A stretch of DNA of 64,000 nucleotides from Micromonospora costi. Its GTDB lineage: Bacteria; Actinomycetota; Actinomycetes; Mycobacteriales; Micromonosporaceae. The notes below the pieces were generated by a model. It was given only the letters and a program-made list of their open reading frames with translations, did no database searches and was not told the origin of the DNA. The stretch is taken from contig NZ_RBAN01000001.1 of the NCBI RefSeq assembly GCF_003626655.1, forward strand, positions 2,314,828 through 2,378,827. The letters run 5' to 3'. Shown here piece by piece: positions 1 through 10,057 of the stretch. Position 1 is the stretch's first letter, and each line of letters opens with the position of its first letter. The translations under genes and the position numbers were made by a program.

Positions 1-106
1 AGTACGCGCAGTCGAGGTTGCAGAGGGTGGTGGGCTGCATCACGACGTACGACGGAACGGTGGCCACGCCACGCATCCCGTTGAACGACTGTCCCCGAGC
101 AGCCAT
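1..106 (-). CDS. Radical SAM protein, N-terminus only
   Basis: The gene runs off the left edge and only its first 35 residues are present. They end in CNLDCAY, the first two cysteines of the CxxxCxxC motif that binds the 4Fe-4S cluster of radical SAM enzymes; the third cysteine would be just outside. The preceding QPTTLCNLDC resembles radical SAM/SPASM peptide maturases, which modify ribosomal peptides, but this short stretch cannot fix the subfamily. The ATG at 106 has a strong GGGAGGG ribosome binding site about 2 bases upstream. It is transcribed in the same direction as purM. Confidence 0.75.
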   Translation of the reverse strand, partial: MAARGQSFNGMRGVATVPSYVVMQPTTLCNLDCAY

Positions 107-122
107 TGCCCTCCCTTGCCGC

Positions 123-143
123 GCCTGAGGGTGCCCTTCAGGC
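123..143. promoter_or_regulatory. Short imperfect inverted repeat between purM and the radical SAM gene
   Basis: GCCTGAGGG and CCCTTCAGGC pair with one mismatch around a 2-base loop. The repeat lies 17 bases upstream of the radical SAM start codon and 64 bases past the purM stop. It could be an operator, a leader hairpin or the purM terminator; the sequence does not decide. Confidence 0.3.
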
Positions 144-206
144 TAGGCGGCATTGGCTACTCGGGTGAACCCCCGATCAGGTGCTCGTATGATCAGCAGA
201 GCGTGA

Positions 207-1361
207 TCAGCCGCGCGTGTGCTGGCCGATCATCTGAACGTTCCCGGAGCCCTCGATGATCTCGCCGGCCTGCCACGCCTCGACGCCCCGGCCGGTGAGC
301 GTGGCCAGCGCGCGGTCCGCGTCCTCCGGGGAGACGATGGCGAACATGCCGACGCCCATGTTGAACGTCGCCTCCATCTCCGGGTCCTCGATCCGGCCCT
401 TGGACTGGATGAGGTCGAAGACCGGCTGCGGACGCCAGGTGGAGCGGTTGACCACGGCGTCGACGTGCTCGGGCAGGATCCGCACCAGGTTGCCGGGGAT
501 GCCGCCGCCCGTCACGTGGGCCAGCGCCCGCACCTCGGCCTCGGCGATCAGCTTGAGGCAGTCCTGCGCGTAGATCTTCGTGGGGGTGAGCAGTTCCTCG
601 CCCAGGGTGCGCTGCCGGCCGAAGTCGTCGATCACCACGTCGAGCCGCATCCGACCCGCGCCGAGCAGCACGTGCCGCACCAGCGAGTAGCCGTTGGAGT
701 GCAGACCCGAGGAGCGCATGGCGATCACCACGTCGCCCACCTCGACCCGCTCGGGGCTGAGGATCTCGCTCTCCTCGACCACGCCGACGCCGGTGGCCGA
801 GATGTCGTACTCGTCGGGGCGCAGCACGCCCGGGTGCTCGGCCGTCTCACCGCCGAGCAGCGCGCAGCCCGCGTACCGGCAGCCGTCCGCGATACCGGCG
901 CCGATCTCGGCCACCTTGTCCGGCACGACCTCGCCGGTCGCGATGTAGTCGAGCAGGAACAGCGGCTCCGCGCCGCAGGCGACCAGGTCGTCGACGACCA
1001 TCGCCACCAGGTCGATGCCGACCGTGTCGTGGATGTCCATCTGCTGGGCGATCACCAGCTTCGTGCCGACGCCGTCGGTCGAGGACGCGAGGATCGGGTT
1101 CTTGTACTTCTGCGTGTCGAGCCGGAAGAGGCCGGCGAAGCCGCCCAGGTCGCCGAGCACCTCCGGACGCCGGGTCTGCCGCACCTTCGACTTGAGCAGC
1201 TCGACCGCGCGGTCGCCCGCCTCGATGGACACACCCGCGTCGGCGTACGAGACCGAGCGTTTGCGCGCCTGGCGGCTGGTGCCGGCCGTCCAGGGCTGGC
1301 GGTCGCCGCCGGCTCCGGTCGGGCTGGTTCCTGCGCCGCTGCGCTCGGACACGTGCGTCAC
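207..1361 (-). CDS. purM: Phosphoribosylformylglycinamidine cyclo-ligase (AIR synthetase)
   Basis: This cytoplasmic enzyme uses ATP to close the imidazole ring of 5-aminoimidazole ribotide, step five of purine synthesis. The 384-residue product starts at GTG 1361, where GGGGAGAAC lies just upstream; the open frame continues further but with implausible sequence. After a variable head of about 37 residues, the core begins at SYADAGVSIEAGD and holds the family motifs STDGVGTKL, GGETAEHPG and HVTGGGIPGNL. The head is longer than in the E. coli enzyme (345 residues). The gene lies 62 bases after purF in the same direction, a likely operon. Confidence 0.96.
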   Translation of the reverse strand: MTHVSERSGAGTSPTGAGGDRQPWTAGTSRQARKRSVSYADAGVSIEAGDRAVELLKSKVRQTRRPEVLGDLGGFAGLFRLDTQKYKNPILASSTDGVGTKLVIAQQMDIHDTVGIDLVAMVVDDLVACGAEPLFLLDYIATGEVVPDKVAEIGAGIADGCRYAGCALLGGETAEHPGVLRPDEYDISATGVGVVEESEILSPERVEVGDVVIAMRSSGLHSNGYSLVRHVLLGAGRMRLDVVIDDFGRQRTLGEELLTPTKIYAQDCLKLIAEAEVRALAHVTGGGIPGNLVRILPEHVDAVVNRSTWRPQPVFDLIQSKGRIEDPEMEATFNMGVGMFAIVSPEDADRALATLTGRGVEAWQAGEIIEGSGNVQMIGQHTRG

Positions 1362-1423
1362 GGTTCTCCCCTTTGTGGTTCTCGGGTGCGGCGCCGGAGG
1401 TGACCGGGCCGGCCCGGGCGGTG

Positions 1424-2965
1424 CTACGGGCGGTGGACGGTCGCGCCGCCCGGAGTGGCGACGAGAGGGAGGTTGCTGCGCTCCGGGGCGTCCGGGGCGC
1501 TGGTGGCGACCCGCCGGCCCACCCCCTCGAGCACGTGCTTGCCGATCAGGTTGCCCTCCGGCAGCTCGATGGGGTACTCCCCATCGAAACACGCGCGGCA
1601 GAGCCGGGTCTTCGGCTGCTCGGTCGCGGCGATCAGGCCGGACAGTGAGACGTAGCCCAGCGTGTCGGCGCCGATCGAGCGCCGGACGCCCTCGTTGTCG
1701 AGCCCGTTGGCGAGCAGTTCCGCCCGGGTGGCGAAGTCGATGCCGTAGAAGCACGGCCACTTGACCGGCGGCGACGAGATCCGGACGTGCACCTCGAGGG
1801 CGCCCGCCTCACGCAGCATCCGCACGATGGCCCGCTGCGTGTTGCCGCGCACGATCGAGTCGTCGACCACGACGATCCGCTTGCCGCGCACGTTCTCCCG
1901 CAGCGGGTTGAGCTTGAGTCGGATACCGAGCTGGCGCAGGGTCTGCGACGGCTGGATGAAGGTGCGCCCGACGTACGGGTTCTTCATGAGGCCGGCGCCG
2001 TAGGTGATGCCGGACTCCTCGGCGTAGCCGATCGCGGCCGGGGTGCCGGACTCCGGCACCGGGATGACCAGGTCGGCCTCGACCGGGTGCTCCTTGGCGA
2101 GCTGGCGACCGATCTGCACCCGGGCGGCGTGCACGTTCCGGCCGGCGATCGTGGCGTCCGGGCGGGCCACGTAGACGTACTCGAACAGGCAGCCCTTCGG
2201 CTCCGGCACGGCGAACCGCGTGGAGCGCAGGCCGTCCTCGTCGATCGCGATGAGCTCACCCGGCTCGACCTCGCGGACCACGCTGGCGCCCACGATGTCG
2301 AGCGCCGCGGTCTCGCTGGCCACCACCCAGCCACGCTCCAGCCGGCCGAGCACCAGCGGGCGTACGCCGTGCGCGTCCCGGGCCGCGTAGAGCGTCGACT
2401 CGTCCATGAAGACGAAGCTGAACGCGCCGCGCAGCCGCGGCAGCACCTCCAGCGCGGCCGCCTCCACGGAGAGATCCGGCCGGCTGGCCAGCAGCATCGT
2501 CACCAGGGACGTGTCGTTGGTCGAACCGTCGGCCGAGAGGCCCCGCTCGGCGACCTCGCGCTGAAGCTCGGCCGTGTTGACCAGGTTGCCGTTGTGGGCG
2601 AGCGCGATGGTCGTGCCGGCGCTGGTCGACCGGAGGGTCGGCTGGGCGTTCTCCCAGGTCGAGCCGCCGGTCGTGGAGTAGCGGGCGTGCCCGATCGCCA
2701 CGTGCCCGCGCAGGCTCGCCAGGGTCGGCTCGTCGAACACCTGGGCGACGAGGCCCAGGTCCTTGTAGACCACCACGCCCGAGCCGTCGCTCACCGCGAT
2801 GCCGGCCGCCTCCTGGCCCCGGTGCTGGAGTGCGTAGAGACCGAAGTAGGTCAGATTGGCGACCTCCTCCCCCGGGGCCCAGACTCCGAAGACGCCACAC
2901 GCGTCCTGGGGGCCGGGTCGTTGGGGGTCAAGGTCGTGGCTCAGCCGGCCGTCGCCTCGGGGCAC
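1424..2965 (-). CDS. purF: Amidophosphoribosyltransferase
   Basis: PurF makes phosphoribosylamine from PRPP and glutamine, the first committed and feedback-controlled step of purine synthesis. The 513-residue product starts at GTG 2965 with GGAG 7 bases upstream. Residues 1-22 look like a propeptide, leaving Cys23 of DACGVFG as the N-terminal nucleophile of the glutaminase domain. The PRPP loop VVVDDSIVRGNT follows in the C-terminal half. Cysteines in KGCLFEY, WPCFYG and LCRACFDG match the four 4Fe-4S ligands of the Bacillus-type enzyme, so it is probably an oxygen-sensitive Fe-S protein. purM follows directly. Confidence 0.97.
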   Translation of the reverse strand: MPRGDGRLSHDLDPQRPGPQDACGVFGVWAPGEEVANLTYFGLYALQHRGQEAAGIAVSDGSGVVVYKDLGLVAQVFDEPTLASLRGHVAIGHARYSTTGGSTWENAQPTLRSTSAGTTIALAHNGNLVNTAELQREVAERGLSADGSTNDTSLVTMLLASRPDLSVEAAALEVLPRLRGAFSFVFMDESTLYAARDAHGVRPLVLGRLERGWVVASETAALDIVGASVVREVEPGELIAIDEDGLRSTRFAVPEPKGCLFEYVYVARPDATIAGRNVHAARVQIGRQLAKEHPVEADLVIPVPESGTPAAIGYAEESGITYGAGLMKNPYVGRTFIQPSQTLRQLGIRLKLNPLRENVRGKRIVVVDDSIVRGNTQRAIVRMLREAGALEVHVRISSPPVKWPCFYGIDFATRAELLANGLDNEGVRRSIGADTLGYVSLSGLIAATEQPKTRLCRACFDGEYPIELPEGNLIGKHVLEGVGRRVATSAPDAPERSNLPLVATPGGATVHRP

Positions 2966-3134
2966 CTGCCTGCTCCAATGCTGGGTCTGGACTGGCCGGG
3001 CGAACCACGGGGTCGGGATTCGCGCTCCTCGGCCGGGACCACTGTTGTCGCCTGACAGTGTACGCGAATCGCCGTCAATACAGAAAGTCACGATCCGCGT
3101 GCAGGTAGTCACCGGGGTGGGTTCGTACCCGCAG

Positions 3135-3488
3135 CTAGAGCGGAAGGTGCTCGGAGAGGTCGGCCCGGATCCCGCTCACCCGTACGCGACCCTCCGTGAC
3201 CGCCTGCGCCCAGTCCAGGCGTCCCACGGCCACCGCCAGCCACGTCTGCGGGTCCATCTCCACCACATTCGGCGGCGTGCCACGGGTGTGTCGGGGACCG
3301 GGGATGCACTGGACCGCGCCGTATGGTGGGACACGCACCTCCACCGATCGGCCGGGGGCGCGCTCCGCGAGGACGGCCAACAGCGTCCGGACCGCCTCCC
3401 GGAGGACCGGCCGATCGGGCGTACGCCCCTCGTCGAGCGCCGACAACGCGGCCGCGACAGCGGCGGACTTTACGTGCGGAGAGGACAC
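3135..3488 (-). CDS. Sterol-carrier-family small protein
   Basis: A 117-residue protein resembling the small sterol carrier family proteins found beside purF in actinobacteria. It has a short helical head ([15 protein letters not shown]), a middle with [13 protein letters not shown], and a C-terminal stretch, [20 protein letters not shown], typical of SCP-like folds. Its ligand is unknown. It is read in the same direction as purF with a 169-base gap. GTG 3488 is preferred because the sequence upstream is arginine/proline rich and unconvincing, but no clear ribosome binding site precedes it; an ATG at 3563 would give 142 residues. Confidence 0.75.
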   Translation of the reverse strand: MSSPHVKSAAVAAALSALDEGRTPDRPVLREAVRTLLAVLAERAPGRSVEVRVPPYGAVQCIPGPRHTRGTPPNVVEMDPQTWLAVAVGRLDWAQAVTEGRVRVSGIRADLSEHLPL

Positions 3489-3650
3489 GACGGGACGATA
3501 CGACCCGAGATGCCGGGGTCGGACACCGGCCCTGGGTCGCGCAGGGACAGCCGGACAAGGCATAGTTGCCGACGGCGTATTCGAACCGTAATCATCCCCG
3601 GCCCGGCGCGAGGAAGCCGGTGAGGGAAGTCAGCCCGGAAGGCGGTGGAC

Positions 3651-5666
3651 GTGTCAACACACCGACGTGCCTGGAAGCAGCGGGCCGGTGTGGTCGTAGC
3701 GCTGGTTGCCGGCGCCCTGCTCGCCCTCCCCGCCACACCAGCCGCGGCCGCGAAGATCACCTCCGCTGGGGACTCGGTCACTCTCGATGCGGGCCGTAGC
3801 GCCTCCGTGCAGGTCGAGATCACCCCGGACAACGACGAGAAGTCCGCCCGAATCAGCGTCACCGGCCTTCCGCAGGGAGTCAGCTGCACCGGAGGCTGCG
3901 GCACCGTCGAGTTCGAGGACGGGCTGCCCGGCGTGCAGAGGCCGGCGAGGGTCACGCTGACGCTGTCGGCGAACGGGAACGCGCCGGCCGCGAACAACAC
4001 GCAGGCGTCGATCCGCGTCGAGGGCGACTCGTCCGACTCCAGCAACCTCAGGGTGACCGTCAAGGCGGCTGAGGCGCCTCCGTCGCCGCAGGTGCAGACC
4101 GTGCGGTCAGTCTCCGGCAAGGTGGTCGTCCAGGCCAATGGCAAGGCGGTTCCGAACGCCTACGTCATGCTCCAGGACGGCAGCGGCAAGCGGTTCGAGA
4201 CCACGAGTGACGGCAGCGGCAACTTCCGCTTCACCGGCACCACCGACAAGCCGATCGTTCCCGGGCAACTCGCCCTGGGCGCGAGCTTCGACAACATCAC
4301 CAACACCAAGAGCTTCAACGCGAGCGCCGGTCAGGCCATCACGGGCCAGCGGATCAGCCTCGCCATCAAGGTCGAGGTGACGCCGAGCCCCACCCCGTCG
4401 GCCTCCGAGGAGGCGCTGCCCAGCGAGGAGCCGACGGAGGAGGAGACCACCGAGGAGACGCCGGAGGCGACCGAGGGCGCGCCGGCCAACGCCTCGAACG
4501 AGGACTCGGGCGGCGGCTTCGGCTCGTACCTCATCATCCTGCTCGGCGGCCTGCTCGTGGCCGCCGGCGTGGGCACCATCGTGCTGCTCTGGATGAAGCG
4601 CAAGGAGAACCCGGACGACGCCGACGGCGCGGTCGCGGGCGACGGTCCCGCCGGCCCGGCCGGGCCGGTGCCGGGGGCCCGTGGCGCGTTCCGCGGTGCG
4701 GACGACCAGACCCGGGTGGTCAACCGGGCCGGCGTCGGGGCGGACCCGACGATGGTCGGTGGCGCCGCGCTGAGCGAGGCACCCACGATGATGCACCGCC
4801 CGGTGGTCGACGACGTTCCGCCCGACCCGTACGGCGCCCCCGCGCAGCCGTACGGCGCCGGCGCCGCTGCGGGCGGCGGCTGGGGCGGCAACGGCTACGG
4901 TGACGAGCCGGCCGGCTACGGCGGCTACGGCAACTCCCCGTCCTCCGGCGGCGGCTACGGCGGTGCCGACGGCGGCTACGGGAACGCGCCGGGATCGGGC
5001 GGCGGCTACGGTGCCGGCGACGGCGGCTACGGCGCCACTCCTTCCTCCGGCGGCGGCTACGGCGCCACCCCCTCCTCCGGCGGCGGCTACGGCGGCACCC
5101 CGCCCGCTGACGGGGGCTACGGCGGCCGCGACTACGGCGCCGGCTACGGCGGCGAGCAGCGCTACGACGAGCCGACCGGCCGGTACACCGGAGACAGCAC
5201 GCAGTACCCGGCGCCGGCCGACCCGTACGCGACCGGCCTCTACCAGCAGGACCAGGGCCAGGGCTACGGCCAGTCGGAGCCCGCGCCGTACGGCCGCGGG
5301 TCCGAGCCGACCGGTGGCTACGGTCAGGGCGGCTACGACCAGGGCGGCGGGTACGGCCAGCAGGGTGGCTACGGCCAGGAGCCGCCCACCCAGCGCGGCG
5401 GCTACGACGACCGGGGCTACGACCAGGGTGCCGGCTACGGCGACCAGGGCGGCTACGGCGGCCAGCAGGGCGGTTACGGTCAGGAGCCGTCGACCCAGCG
5501 GGGTGGCTACGGCCAGGAGCCGCCCACCCAGCGCGGCGGCTACGACGACCGGGGCTACGACCAGGCCGGCGGCTACGGCGACCAGGGTGGCTACGGCGGC
5601 CGGGGCCGTGACGGCGCCGGGCAGCAGGACCGCGGCACCCGCCGGCTGGACTGGCTGGACGACTGA
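3651..5666 (+). CDS. Exported single-pass membrane protein with a long Gly/Tyr/Gln-rich tail
   Basis: A 671-residue protein of unknown function. Residues 1-34 form a signal peptide (VVVALVAGALLALPATPAAAA). An extracytoplasmic region follows with a likely carboxypeptidase-regulatory-like beta domain (VSGKVVVQANGKAVPNAYVML), then an acidic Glu/Thr linker and one membrane helix (YLIILLGGLLVAAGVGTIVLL) followed by MKRK. From about residue 390 the tail is low complexity, built from repeated GGYG, YDDRGYDQ and GQEPPTQRGGY units. Topology rules put this tail in the cytoplasm. GTG 3651 has GGAAGG 8 bases upstream; GTG 3645 is too close to it. Confidence 0.85.
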   Translation: MSTHRRAWKQRAGVVVALVAGALLALPATPAAAAKITSAGDSVTLDAGRSASVQVEITPDNDEKSARISVTGLPQGVSCTGGCGTVEFEDGLPGVQRPARVTLTLSANGNAPAANNTQASIRVEGDSSDSSNLRVTVKAAEAPPSPQVQTVRSVSGKVVVQANGKAVPNAYVMLQDGSGKRFETTSDGSGNFRFTGTTDKPIVPGQLALGASFDNITNTKSFNASAGQAITGQRISLAIKVEVTPSPTPSASEEALPSEEPTEEETTEETPEATEGAPANASNEDSGGGFGSYLIILLGGLLVAAGVGTIVLLWMKRKENPDDADGAVAGDGPAGPAGPVPGARGAFRGADDQTRVVNRAGVGADPTMVGGAALSEAPTMMHRPVVDDVPPDPYGAPAQPYGAGAAAGGGWGGNGYGDEPAGYGGYGNSPSSGGGYGGADGGYGNAPGSGGGYGAGDGGYGATPSSGGGYGATPSSGGGYGGTPPADGGYGGRDYGAGYGGEQRYDEPTGRYTGDSTQYPAPADPYATGLYQQDQGQGYGQSEPAPYGRGSEPTGGYGQGGYDQGGGYGQQGGYGQEPPTQRGGYDDRGYDQGAGYGDQGGYGGQQGGYGQEPSTQRGGYGQEPPTQRGGYDDRGYDQAGGYGDQGGYGGRGRDGAGQQDRGTRRLDWLDD

Positions 5667-5698
5667 CCCGGCGGCACCGCCGCCGACCGCACCACGTA

Positions 5699-5739
5699 CG
5701 AGAAGGGGCCGCCCGGGATAACCGGGCGGCCCCTTCTCG
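5699..5739. terminator. Strong hairpin terminator between convergent genes
   Basis: Two perfect 18-base arms, 5699-5716 and 5722-5739, flank the 5-base loop GATAA. There is no T-run, as is common for actinobacterial terminators. It lies between the stops of the convergent exported-protein gene and comB and can serve both strands. Confidence 0.9.
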
Positions 5740-5789
5740 TCGTGCTGCAGTGGGACCTGCGTGCCGGGCTCGCCAGCCCGACGAGGGCG

Positions 5790-6590
5790 TCAGGCGGCGG
5801 AGAAGACGCCCTGGTACAGGAGCGGCACCACGTCCGAGACGTCGAGCTGCACGGCGACGTCCACGTCCCCCGCGAAGCCACCCTCGACGAGTTCCCGGCC
5901 GGAGACGCTGCCCCGGACAGCGGCCGGCACGTCCGGCGTGCTGGCCAGCGCGGCGAGCGCCATGGCCGCCTCGACGGAGAGCCCGCCCGGTGCGCCGGCG
6001 GCGAGCGCGTCGAGCACACTCGCCGCGCCCAGCTGGTCCTCGACCGACGGGCGCAGCGACCCGTCCGGCCACCGTTCCCCGGCGGCGATGACGCCGATCG
6101 GCGCGTCCGTCGAGCCGTACCCCTGGCGGAGCAGCCATTGCCCGACGGCGCGGGCGTTGCGCAGGCAGGCCGCCACCACCGGCAGGCCGGTGGCGCTGGC
6201 CGCCGCGCTGATCGCCGAGCCGTTGGGCGAGGGGAGGACCAGGTCGGTCACGACGGGGGCGGCGTTCAGGGCCGCCGGCGAGAGCGACCACGGCTGCTCC
6301 GGGGTCGTCCGGCGGCGGCCCACGGCGACGGTCGCGCCGACCCGCTGCGCGTAGTCGGCGGCCTGCTCGCCCCACGGGAACGGGTGCACCCGCATGCCCC
6401 GGCTCACCGCGACCTCGACGGCGGTGGTGAACGAGAGCACGTCCACCACCACCAGCGCGGCGCAGACCCGGCCGAGTTCGGCCGCGCCCGCCAGCCCCCA
6501 GTCGAACCGGGCGCCGGAGCCGGGTTGGGCGTATACGGCCGCGGCCAACGCCTCAGCGCTCGTCAGGCGCCGACGGCTGCTCGGTGTCAC
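5790..6590 (-). CDS. comB: 2-phosphosulfolactate phosphatase-like protein
   Basis: The 266-residue product matches the ComB family, which in methanogens removes phosphate from 2-phosphosulfolactate during coenzyme M synthesis; its bacterial role is less clear. Visible family features are [15 protein letters not shown] near the N-terminus, [10 protein letters not shown], and [25 protein letters not shown] 6590 is proposed as start, giving a 38-base overlap with the end of purL, which suggests translational coupling. An internal TTG near 6560 is an alternative. The gene ends at the shared terminator. Confidence 0.8.
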   Translation of the reverse strand: MTPSSRRRLTSAEALAAAVYAQPGSGARFDWGLAGAAELGRVCAALVVVDVLSFTTAVEVAVSRGMRVHPFPWGEQAADYAQRVGATVAVGRRRTTPEQPWSLSPAALNAAPVVTDLVLPSPNGSAISAAASATGLPVVAACLRNARAVGQWLLRQGYGSTDAPIGVIAAGERWPDGSLRPSVEDQLGAASVLDALAAGAPGGLSVEAAMALAALASTPDVPAAVRGSVSGRELVEGGFAGDVDVAVQLDVSDVVPLLYQGVFSAA

Positions 6591-9303
6591 CGGATCGGGG
6601 CTCGGTCGGCCCGTCGCCCTCGGCCGCGGGAGCGACCGCCTCGTCCGGTGCCTGCGTGGCCGGCTCGTCCGCCGGCGTGACCGGCTCGACCGGGCCGGCC
6701 GGTGCGATCGGGCCAGCCGAGGCGATCGGCTCCGACTCGACGCTCTCCGGGTCCACCGGCGCCACCTCGGCCGACGGCTCCTCGACCGGCAGCGGGACGG
6801 CCTCGACGGCGCCCGCCACGCCGGCCGCGGGAGCCGGCACCTCGACCAGCTCCGCGCCGCCGAACAGCCGCGGCAGGGTGCCGGTGTGGGCGGTACGCAG
6901 CTCGTCCAGGCCGATCCGGAACTGCCCGTGCACCTCCAGCGCACCGCCGGCCGGGTCGGTGACCCCGATCAGCTCGAACGGCACGCCGCGCTCCGCGCAG
7001 AGCGCCGTGAACGCCTTCTCGTGACCGCGCGGCACCGACACCAGCACGCGGCCCGCGGACTCGCTGAACAGGTACACGAACGGCATCGAGCCGCCCGCGA
7101 ACTGCTCCGGCACCGCGATCCGGGCGCCGACGCCGCGGCGCAGGCACGACTCCACCAGGCTCTGCGCGAGGCCGCCGTCGGAGAGGTCGTGCGCCGAGCT
7201 GAGGTGGCCCACGCGGGCCGCCGCCGCCAGCAGGTCGGCGAGCGCCTTCTCGCGGGCGAGGTCGACCTGCGGCGGGATGCCGCCCAGGTGCTCGTGCGTC
7301 ACCCAGGCCCACTCGGAGCCGGAGAGCTCGACGTGCGTCTCGCCCAGCAGGAAGAGCTGGTCGTGGTCGCCGTTGGGCCGCGGCACGAAGCCCATCGGCA
7401 CCCGGTCGGCCACGTTGTCGAGCACGCCCAGCACGCCGACGACCGGGGTCGGGTGGATCGCGGCGGCACCGGTCTGGTTGTAGAAACTCACGTTGCCGCC
7501 GGTCACCGGGATGCCCAGCTCGGCGCAGCCGTCCGCGAGACCGCGTACGGCCTCGGCGAACTGCCACATCACGCCCGGGTCCTCCGGCGAGCCGAAGTTC
7601 AGGCAGTTGGTGACCGCGATCGGGGTCGCGCCGGTGACGGCCACGTTCCGGTACGCCTCGGCGAGGGCCAGCTTGGTGCCGTGGTACGGGTCGAGCCGGG
7701 CGTACCGGCCGTTGCCGTCCACGGAGAGCGCCACGCCGAGACCGGTCCGCTCGTCGATCCGGATCACGCCGGAGTCCTCCGGCTGGGCGAGCACGGTGTT
7801 GCCCAGCACGTACCGGTCGTACTGCTCGGTGACCCAGGTCTTGTCGGCCAGGTTCGGCGAGGCGATCATGCGCAGCACGGTCTCCCGCAGGGCCTCCGGG
7901 TCGGCGGGACGCGGCAGCGTCTCGGCCCGGTCGGCCTGGAGCAGGATCAGGTCGGCCGGCTCGCGCATCGGGCGGGCGTAGACCGGACCGTCGTCGACCA
8001 GCGAGCCCGGCGGCACGTCGACCACGAGGTGGTCCCGCCAGGTGATGACGAGGCGGCCCGGCCGGCCGTCCGGGGCCGGCGGGGTGACCTCGCCGATCGG
8101 GGTGGCGAGCACGCCCCACTTCTCGGCGGTCTTGAGCACCGCCTCCAGCTTGTCGGGGGCGACGACCAGGAGCATCCGCTCCTGGGACTCGCTGGCCAGG
8201 ATCTCGTGCGGCTCCATGGACGGCTCGCGCAGCGGCACCCGCTCGAGCCAGACCCGCATGCCCGTGCCGGCCGCCGCGGCGGTCTCAGTGAGCGCACAGG
8301 TGAGCCCGGCGCCGCCGAGGTCCTGGATGCCGACCACCAGTTCGGCGTCGTACAGCTCCAGGCAGGCCTCGATGAGCAGCTTCTCGGTGAACGGGTCACC
8401 CACCTGCACCGACGGGCGGCGCTGCTCGCTGCCCTCGTCGAAGGTGGCGCTGGCCAGCACCGACACACCGCCGATGCCGTCCCGGCCGGTCTTGGCGCCC
8501 ATCAGCACCACGACGTTGCCGGGGCCGGCGGCCTCCTTCTTCTGCAGCCGGTTCACCGGCAGCACACCGAGGCAGAGCGCGTTGACCAGCGGGTTGCCCT
8601 GGTAGGTGGGGTCGAAGACGACCTCGCCACCGATGTTGGGCAGGCCGAGGCAGTTGCCGTAGCCGCCGACGCCGGCCACCACGCCGGGCAGCACCCGGGC
8701 GGTGTCGGGGTGGTCGGCGGCACCGAACCGCAGCGGGTCCATCACGGCGACCGGGCGGGCGCCCATCGCGAGGATGTCCCGGACGATGCCGCCGACGCCG
8801 GTGGCCGCACCCTGGTACGGCTCGACGAAGCTCGGGTGGTTGTGGGACTCGACCTTGAAGGTGACGGCGAGGTCGTCGGAGACCCGCACCACGCCCGCGT
8901 TCTCACCGATGCCGGCGAGGAGCCGGTCGCTCGGCGGCGCCTTCTCGCCGAACTGCCGCAGGTGCACCTTGCTGGACTTGTAGGAGCAGTGCTCGCTCCA
9001 CATGATCGAGTACATGCCCAGCTCGGCCTGGGTGGGCCGCCGGCCGAGGATCTGCCGGATGCGGTCGTACTCGTCGTCCCGAAGGCCCAGTTCGGGGTAC
9101 GGCTGGAGCTCGCCGGGCGTGCCGGCGGCGCGCGGCACGGTGTCCACGCCGTCGATCCAGGTCTCGCCCGCCTGCTCGGCGGGGCGGGCCGGCTGCGCCG
9201 GAGCGGCGGGCGCGGCGGCGGCCGGGCCTGACTCCGCCGGCTGCGGCGGGGCGGCCGGGAAGGCCTCCGGTGTCTCCCTTACCGGGTCCGGATGGGTGGT
9301 CAT
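6553..9303 (-). CDS. purL: Phosphoribosylformylglycinamidine synthase subunit PurL
   Basis: This is the ATP-dependent synthetase subunit of the three-part FGAM synthase; PurQ delivers ammonia and PurS bridges them. The 916 residues carry an Ala/Pro-rich head (about 45 residues), then the small-PurL core with [14 protein letters not shown], the substrate loop [20 protein letters not shown] and the second-half motifs DLGGAGLT and [12 protein letters not shown]. From about residue 818 a 99-residue Pro/Ala/Glu-rich tail follows that is not part of the enzyme fold. ATG 9303 lies 70 bases after purQ. comB overlaps its 3' end. Confidence 0.97.
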   Translation of the reverse strand: MTTHPDPVRETPEAFPAAPPQPAESGPAAAAPAAPAQPARPAEQAGETWIDGVDTVPRAAGTPGELQPYPELGLRDDEYDRIRQILGRRPTQAELGMYSIMWSEHCSYKSSKVHLRQFGEKAPPSDRLLAGIGENAGVVRVSDDLAVTFKVESHNHPSFVEPYQGAATGVGGIVRDILAMGARPVAVMDPLRFGAADHPDTARVLPGVVAGVGGYGNCLGLPNIGGEVVFDPTYQGNPLVNALCLGVLPVNRLQKKEAAGPGNVVVLMGAKTGRDGIGGVSVLASATFDEGSEQRRPSVQVGDPFTEKLLIEACLELYDAELVVGIQDLGGAGLTCALTETAAAAGTGMRVWLERVPLREPSMEPHEILASESQERMLLVVAPDKLEAVLKTAEKWGVLATPIGEVTPPAPDGRPGRLVITWRDHLVVDVPPGSLVDDGPVYARPMREPADLILLQADRAETLPRPADPEALRETVLRMIASPNLADKTWVTEQYDRYVLGNTVLAQPEDSGVIRIDERTGLGVALSVDGNGRYARLDPYHGTKLALAEAYRNVAVTGATPIAVTNCLNFGSPEDPGVMWQFAEAVRGLADGCAELGIPVTGGNVSFYNQTGAAAIHPTPVVGVLGVLDNVADRVPMGFVPRPNGDHDQLFLLGETHVELSGSEWAWVTHEHLGGIPPQVDLAREKALADLLAAAARVGHLSSAHDLSDGGLAQSLVESCLRRGVGARIAVPEQFAGGSMPFVYLFSESAGRVLVSVPRGHEKAFTALCAERGVPFELIGVTDPAGGALEVHGQFRIGLDELRTAHTGTLPRLFGGAELVEVPAPAAGVAGAVEAVPLPVEEPSAEVAPVDPESVESEPIASAGPIAPAGPVEPVTPADEPATQAPDEAVAPAAEGDGPTEPRSGDTEQPSAPDER

Positions 9304-9373
9304 GACCTCTCCTCGCTGCGCTCGTGACCGCCCGCCGGGCGGTTGAGCTGACCGATGATCCTGTCGCCGCCGG

Positions 9374-10057
9374 TCACGCCGGCGTCCCCACCAGGTGCTT
9401 GAGGACCGAGGTGAAGAAGCCGAGGCCGTCCAGCGAGGGGCCGGTGAGCGCCTCCACGGCGTGCTCGGGGTGCGGCATGATGCCGACCACGTTCCCGGCC
9501 TCGTTGGTGACCGCGGCGATGTCGCGCTGCGAACCGTTCGGGTTCCCGCTGATGTAGCGGGCGACCACCCGGCCCTCGGCCTCGAGCTGGTCCAGCGTGG
9601 CGGGGTCGGCGACGTAGCAGCCCTCGCCGTTCTTGACCGGGATCAGCACCTCCTGGCCCGGCTGGAACGCGTTGGTCCAGGCGGTGCCGGCCGTCTCGAT
9701 GCGCAGGAACTGGTCCCGGTTACGGAAGTGCAGATGCTGGTTGCGGGTGAGCGCGCCGGGCAGCAGGTGGGCCTCGCAGAGGATCTGGAAGCCGTTGCAG
9801 ATGCCGAGCACCGGCAGCCCGCCGCGGGCCGCGTCGACGAGGGTCTCCATGACCGGGGCGAACCGGGCGATGGCACCGCAGCGCAGGTAGTCGCCGTACG
9901 AGAAGCCACCGGGCAGCACCACCGCGTCCACCCCGTGCAGCGACGGGTCGCCGTGCCAGAGCCGGACCGGCTCGGCGCCGGCGACCCGGACGGCCCGGGC
10001 CGCGTCCCCGTCGTCGAGCGAGCCGGGGAAGGTGACCACTCCGACGCGCGCGGTCAC
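9374..10057 (-). CDS. purQ: Phosphoribosylformylglycinamidine synthase subunit PurQ
   Basis: A class I glutaminase of 227 residues that releases ammonia from glutamine for PurL. The nucleophile Cys lies in [13 protein letters not shown] and the His/Glu pair in MPHPEHAVE near the C-terminus; [17 protein letters not shown] is a PurQ signature. The GTG start overlaps the purS stop by 4 bases (GTGA), so the two are translationally coupled, and purL follows in the same direction. Confidence 0.97.
   Translation of the reverse strand: MTARVGVVTFPGSLDDGDAARAVRVAGAEPVRLWHGDPSLHGVDAVVLPGGFSYGDYLRCGAIARFAPVMETLVDAARGGLPVLGICNGFQILCEAHLLPGALTRNQHLHFRNRDQFLRIETAGTAWTNAFQPGQEVLIPVKNGEGCYVADPATLDQLEAEGRVVARYISGNPNGSQRDIAAVTNEAGNVVGIMPHPEHAVEALTGPSLDGLGFFTSVLKHLVGTPA

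Noticed and set aside
219..1403. Long open frames opposite purM, purL, clpB, dnaK and other genes
   Set aside because: In very GC-rich DNA opposite-strand frames stay open by chance; these give Arg/Pro/Ala-rich sequence with no domain and no ribosome binding site.
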